A stretch of DNA of 64,000 bases from Nageia nagi (taxonomy: Eukaryota > Pinophyta): the NCBI GenBank assembly GCA_050084985.1, contig JBITNC010000001.1:99076001-99140000 (forward strand), written 5' to 3'. The position numbers were made by a program, and so were the translations under genes. Below the pieces are notes generated by a model. The model worked only from the letters and a program-made list of their open reading frames with translations, was not told where the DNA came from and made no database searches. Of the stretch, positions 60,832 through 64,000 are shown in pieces. Every line of letters begins with the position of its first letter. Positions within the stretch are counted from its first letter, which is position 1.

Positions 60832-62355
60832 CTAATTGAGAATCTCACACTCGTGTAACATTCCTTTCTGACTATTCTCAAATGGAGGAGAAACATAGGA
60901 ATTCTTAGGGCAGTCAAGCATTGTCTTAGCATTGTAACTAGAAGGTAGGTGGGCAACCCAACATGTGGTTGGAGTCTCTTCGGAAGTACTCTCTGTGCGT
61001 GGTGAATATTCACATAGCTCACCCTTTTGCTGCAGCAAAGAAGTGTAATTGTTCCAGTACAGCAACTCATTCAACTGTTCCATAGAAAAGTCATTGCTTA
61101 AACAGCTGTGTTCTTGAGCGCAGTTACTATTCAACGCATTCTCATTCAACCAGGCAGACTGAATAGTGTAATTTTCTTCTACGGTGGAGCTGCAGCTGTC
61201 TCTCAGGGTCATACATGGCATACAATCACCACCAAGAATAGGCTCTGCCTTGAGGTTCATTTTCATAGACTTTTCAAAAGAGTCTTGAAGTATTACAGGA
61301 TCCAACGTAGTAGGAGGAGAGTACATCTGAGAACTGAAGTTTGAAGAGGACATTTGAAAAGCATTAGCATTGTTGGTATTGGTATTGTGGTTTTTAGGTG
61401 AACTGTCACTTATGGCACATTCAGTCCTTTGCATGAGTTTTCTAATAAATGTGCTATCAGACTGCATGATGAACTCTCCAAAAGCTTGAGAGGGATCGGT
61501 TCCAAAGCTAATGGCAGATTCTGAGTTTGAACAATTTAGTAAAACTTGTGGTGGCACCATGCTGTAAGACCTGGGGATTATTAAGTACTGCACTATGGGC
61601 AAATGCATAAGATGGGTCCATACCCATGTGATACAGTGGAGGATATTCAGACATATAGAGTGCATCATTTCTAGGCATCAGAGACCTAATTGCAGTTATG
61701 GTGGAAGCAGCAGACATACCTTCTGAAATACAAACTCTTCTTTGGTTATTATTCTCTGCTTCTTCTCTAAACCTACGAGTGTGGTGCTCTCTTCGTTTGC
61801 CAAGCAGCTTTTTCTTCAGTCTTGTGTTCCAGTAATTTTTTATGTCATTGTCCGTTCTTCCTGGTAACTGCGCTGCAATTATAGACCACCTGCAGAGAAT
61901 TATGTGACACCCACTAGTTAATTCTTTACTTCTTGCCATTAATAGATTGAACCTGCTAAAGTGATAGTCTAAGAGTACCTGCTTCCAATGCTTGCATAGA
62001 GAGTGCAGATGACATTGTCTTCCTCTTCCGAGAACCCACCATGCCTTATATCTGGCCTCAAATAGTTGAGCCATCTAAGCCTGCAGCTTTTCCCACACCT
62101 CTTCAGACCTATAACATAATCAAGTTAGGGTTTAGTCAATAGGTATGATGGATAAAATAAGAGTTAAGAAATATGATGATTTTGCAAGAGAAAAAGAAAT
62201 GCTAGAGGACTGTATTTACCTGCTTTCTGTGGAAGCGCAATCCAATTGCCTCCAGTGCCATGTTTTTCTATGAAAGCTTTGAGTTTGGCATCCTCCTCAG
62301 GTGACCATGGCCCCTTTTTAACATTTGCTTTGTCACAGCAAGGTGCTCTCCCCAT
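60832..62355 (-). CDS. R2R3-MYB transcription factor, subgroup 14 (MYB36/RAX-like), frameshifted in exon 3
   Basis: Three exons on the minus strand: 62355-62220 (136 bp), 62108-61979 (130 bp) and 61889-60832. Introns 62219-62109 and 61978-61890 have GT-AG ends and the standard R2R3 positions. The ATG at 62355 has A at -3 and G at +4. R2 Trp residues are 17, 38 and 58. R3 has Phe71, Trp90 and Trp109. The start [20 protein letters not shown] and [20 protein letters not shown] are typical of subgroup 14, whose members control Casparian strip formation or axillary meristems. No bHLH-binding motif is seen in R3. In exon 3 the frame ends at 61508 (215 aa), but a clean second frame, offset by one base, runs on to 60832. 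One extra base in the A run at 61526-61528 would explain it, and without it the protein is 440 aa. Either this allele is truncated or the base is a sequence error. Confidence 0.9.
61508..61530 (-). other. Frameshift zone in MYB exon 3
   Basis: The upstream frame reads [13 protein letters not shown] and stops at 61508-61510. The downstream frame, one base offset, is open for 230 codons with MYB-like Ser/Asn-rich content ([20 protein letters not shown]). The three-A run (TTT on plus at 61526-61528) is the simplest place for the extra base. Confidence 0.75.
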
Positions 62356-64000
62356 CTTTTTCACTTGAATTGAACGGACCTTCTTAGATTCTCAGATATG
62401 TGGCAGTCTAAAAAGATTATGATTGTAGATAACTATCAAGAATATCCAAGGGATCACTTGTCCATTCTTGAAAAATGAAGACAGAAAGCAAGTGAATCTA
62501 TCTTCTCACTGTATACTGTTCCTCTAAACAAGTGGAAATGATGTAACAATGTAACAATTTTTCGCAGCTCCGAAGAAAACAAGAGCCAATGCTCTAATTC
62601 ACTATGCTGCTGGTTCCAAACAATGAACTGGCTATATAAATGAAAAAATCTTTTGCAGATAGCTCCCCCGGTTTGACAGGCAAAGTTTTATTGTTTCTTT
62701 ATTGGCATAAAATGACCTTTGAAAGGCATTGAAATCCTCAGTTGACCCAATGGGAAGAACCGATCAATATATCATCAATATCAATCTAGCTAGCTTCCAA
62801 TAACACATCCAGTACAGCACCAAAGTCAAAAGGAATACAACAACCAACCTATGTTTACTGTTTCTTTGCATTGACAGAATCATAGGCTCCCACTCACAAA
62901 CTAGGGGCTGACTAATTTTGAGATGTCACTGTAACTTATGCGAGGGACCATGAATTATGCAATGGACACGAAGCCACCTTCCCCAGCTTCCCTAAAAATA
63001 TTTGACTAGGAAGTGTCAGTCAAGGCGGCCTTTTTCCGTGTAGAATTATATATATACGCTTACTTCCTCTTTAGACTGCAATCCTAATTTGTAGCGCAGT
63101 AGCCATGAATCTGGGTATATAATTTTTATATCTTCTCTTCAGATTTTTTTCAAGAGTTATATCATTGCTGTCAATAAGATATACACTTGCTGAAAACTTG
63201 TAATCCTTGTTTTGTGGGCACAGAGGCATTCCCTATGCTATACAAAATCTCAAGGTTACTTACTCTTAACCGAAAAATTAGATAATGATTTTTTTTTACT
63301 AAATTATGCGCATGTGGTTCAATGATAAATCTGCAAGGGGTGTCTATTTGGTTTGGGTAGCAAGGAAAGGCCAACTACCATTTGACTTTAGAGGATGAAA
63401 TCACAAGACTTGCAGTACAGTATCCTCTACATTGCCTATGACTGTGAGTTTATTAAGGATTGAATGATTATTAACTCATGAAATGAATGATGTAGCTGTC
63501 TATGAACCACGATCTTGAAATTATTGATATAATATGGATCTTCAAAATCATTCTTGATATGTACTTTTCAGATGGTTGTTTCAAAATATAAATGAGCGGA
63601 TATTTTTTTTCCGGGCTCTGAACTATTTTCATTTGAAAACAGAACTTCCAGAATCATCTATGTTTGGATTGAATGTATAATACATTATAAGAGGATAACC
63701 TTGTATATCATATGGATAGAGATGATATTTATATTATGTATAGTTTTGTTATAGCGGATATTGTTGGATACCATATATAGAGAGCGATTGTATTTGTATT
63801 ATGTACTACAAAGTTAAGTGACATGGAAAAAATTGAGATTAATTAAAATTGTGTAAAAAAAAAAATTAATTTGAAATTTATGGATATTTTAATTTTTTAT
63901 TATTTGATGAAAATCATCTTTATGAAAGCCACTTATAATTAAAAATGTTCATTTACATCCGATCTCAATTATATCTTTTATTTGAATTTTTTTATAATCT
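62356..64000 (-). promoter_or_regulatory. Upstream region of the MYB gene
   Basis: On the minus strand a TATA-like atttatatag lies at 62641-62632, about 280 bases before the ATG. A second candidate, tatatataat, lies near 63055-63046. TTGAC cores (W-box type) occur near 62673 and 62742 on the plus strand. No transposon was recognised in this stretch. 63600-64000 is AT-rich and featureless. Confidence 0.4.

Noticed and set aside
60804-61070. An 88-codon minus-strand frame rich in Cys and Arg
   Set aside because: It overlaps the MYB C-terminal region in another frame and has no independent support.
61108-61344. A plus-strand frame opposite the MYB exon 3
   Set aside because: It is a shadow of the coding strand, with no start context or match.
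61520-61760. A third MYB intron that would restore the frame
   Set aside because: Candidate GT-AG pairs (for example a gtatgt near 61720 with acceptors near 61575 or 61568) either have the wrong phase or remove sequence that looks coding. A 1-base shift is simpler.
61508-62074. A separate 188-codon gene starting [13 protein letters not shown]
   Set aside because: Its first part is exon 2 and intron 2 of the MYB read in a wrong frame. The second part is the real exon 3 frame.

Overview
This is plant nuclear DNA: very AT-rich, packed with decayed LTR retrotransposons, with one R2R3-MYB gene at the right end on the minus strand. The number of old, heavily C-to-T decayed Ty3/gypsy and Ty1/copia copies still in place suggests a large, slow-turnover plant genome. 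A gymnosperm is my best guess, but nothing here proves it.

The left three quarters is a nested stack that can be unpicked base by base. Element D, an old Ty3/gypsy element on the minus strand (about 1-47.9 kb), was hit by element A, a copia-derived element on the plus strand (3652-34793, flanks gtggg/atggg). The 3' LTR of A was hit by element B, a Tat/Ogre-like gypsy element on the minus strand (7241-34674, flanks aattc/agttc). The integrase gene of B was hit by element C, a young Ty1/copia element on the plus strand (16419-25191, perfect 5-bp flanks tccta). D was separately hit by element E, a 7.2-kb CACTA DNA transposon without visible transposase (38982-46201, flanks cta/cta).

To the right lie a decayed copia remnant F (about 48.45-51.55 kb, plus strand), unassigned AT-rich DNA, and an L1-type LINE remnant G (about 53.4-57.4 kb, plus strand). 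The last 6.5 kb is gene space. It holds a somewhat GC-richer block at 58.0-59.2 kb, an AT-rich spacer, and a three-exon subgroup-14 (MYB36/RAX-like) MYB gene at 60832-62355 with its upstream region. The MYB reading frame carries an apparent 1-base shift in exon 3.

The most unusual items are four. C carries a 3' array of seven tandem hairpins whose stems show paired base changes. B carries an antisense plant-mobile-domain reading frame that keeps its frame over about 640 codons while nearly every CAG has become TAG. D carries a long undescribed accessory frame downstream of integrase. E has a satellite-like interior with motifs in both orientations. No protein-coding gene other than the MYB looks functional. 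All coordinates of decayed domains are approximate to tens of bases unless a splice site, LTR end or target duplication is named.
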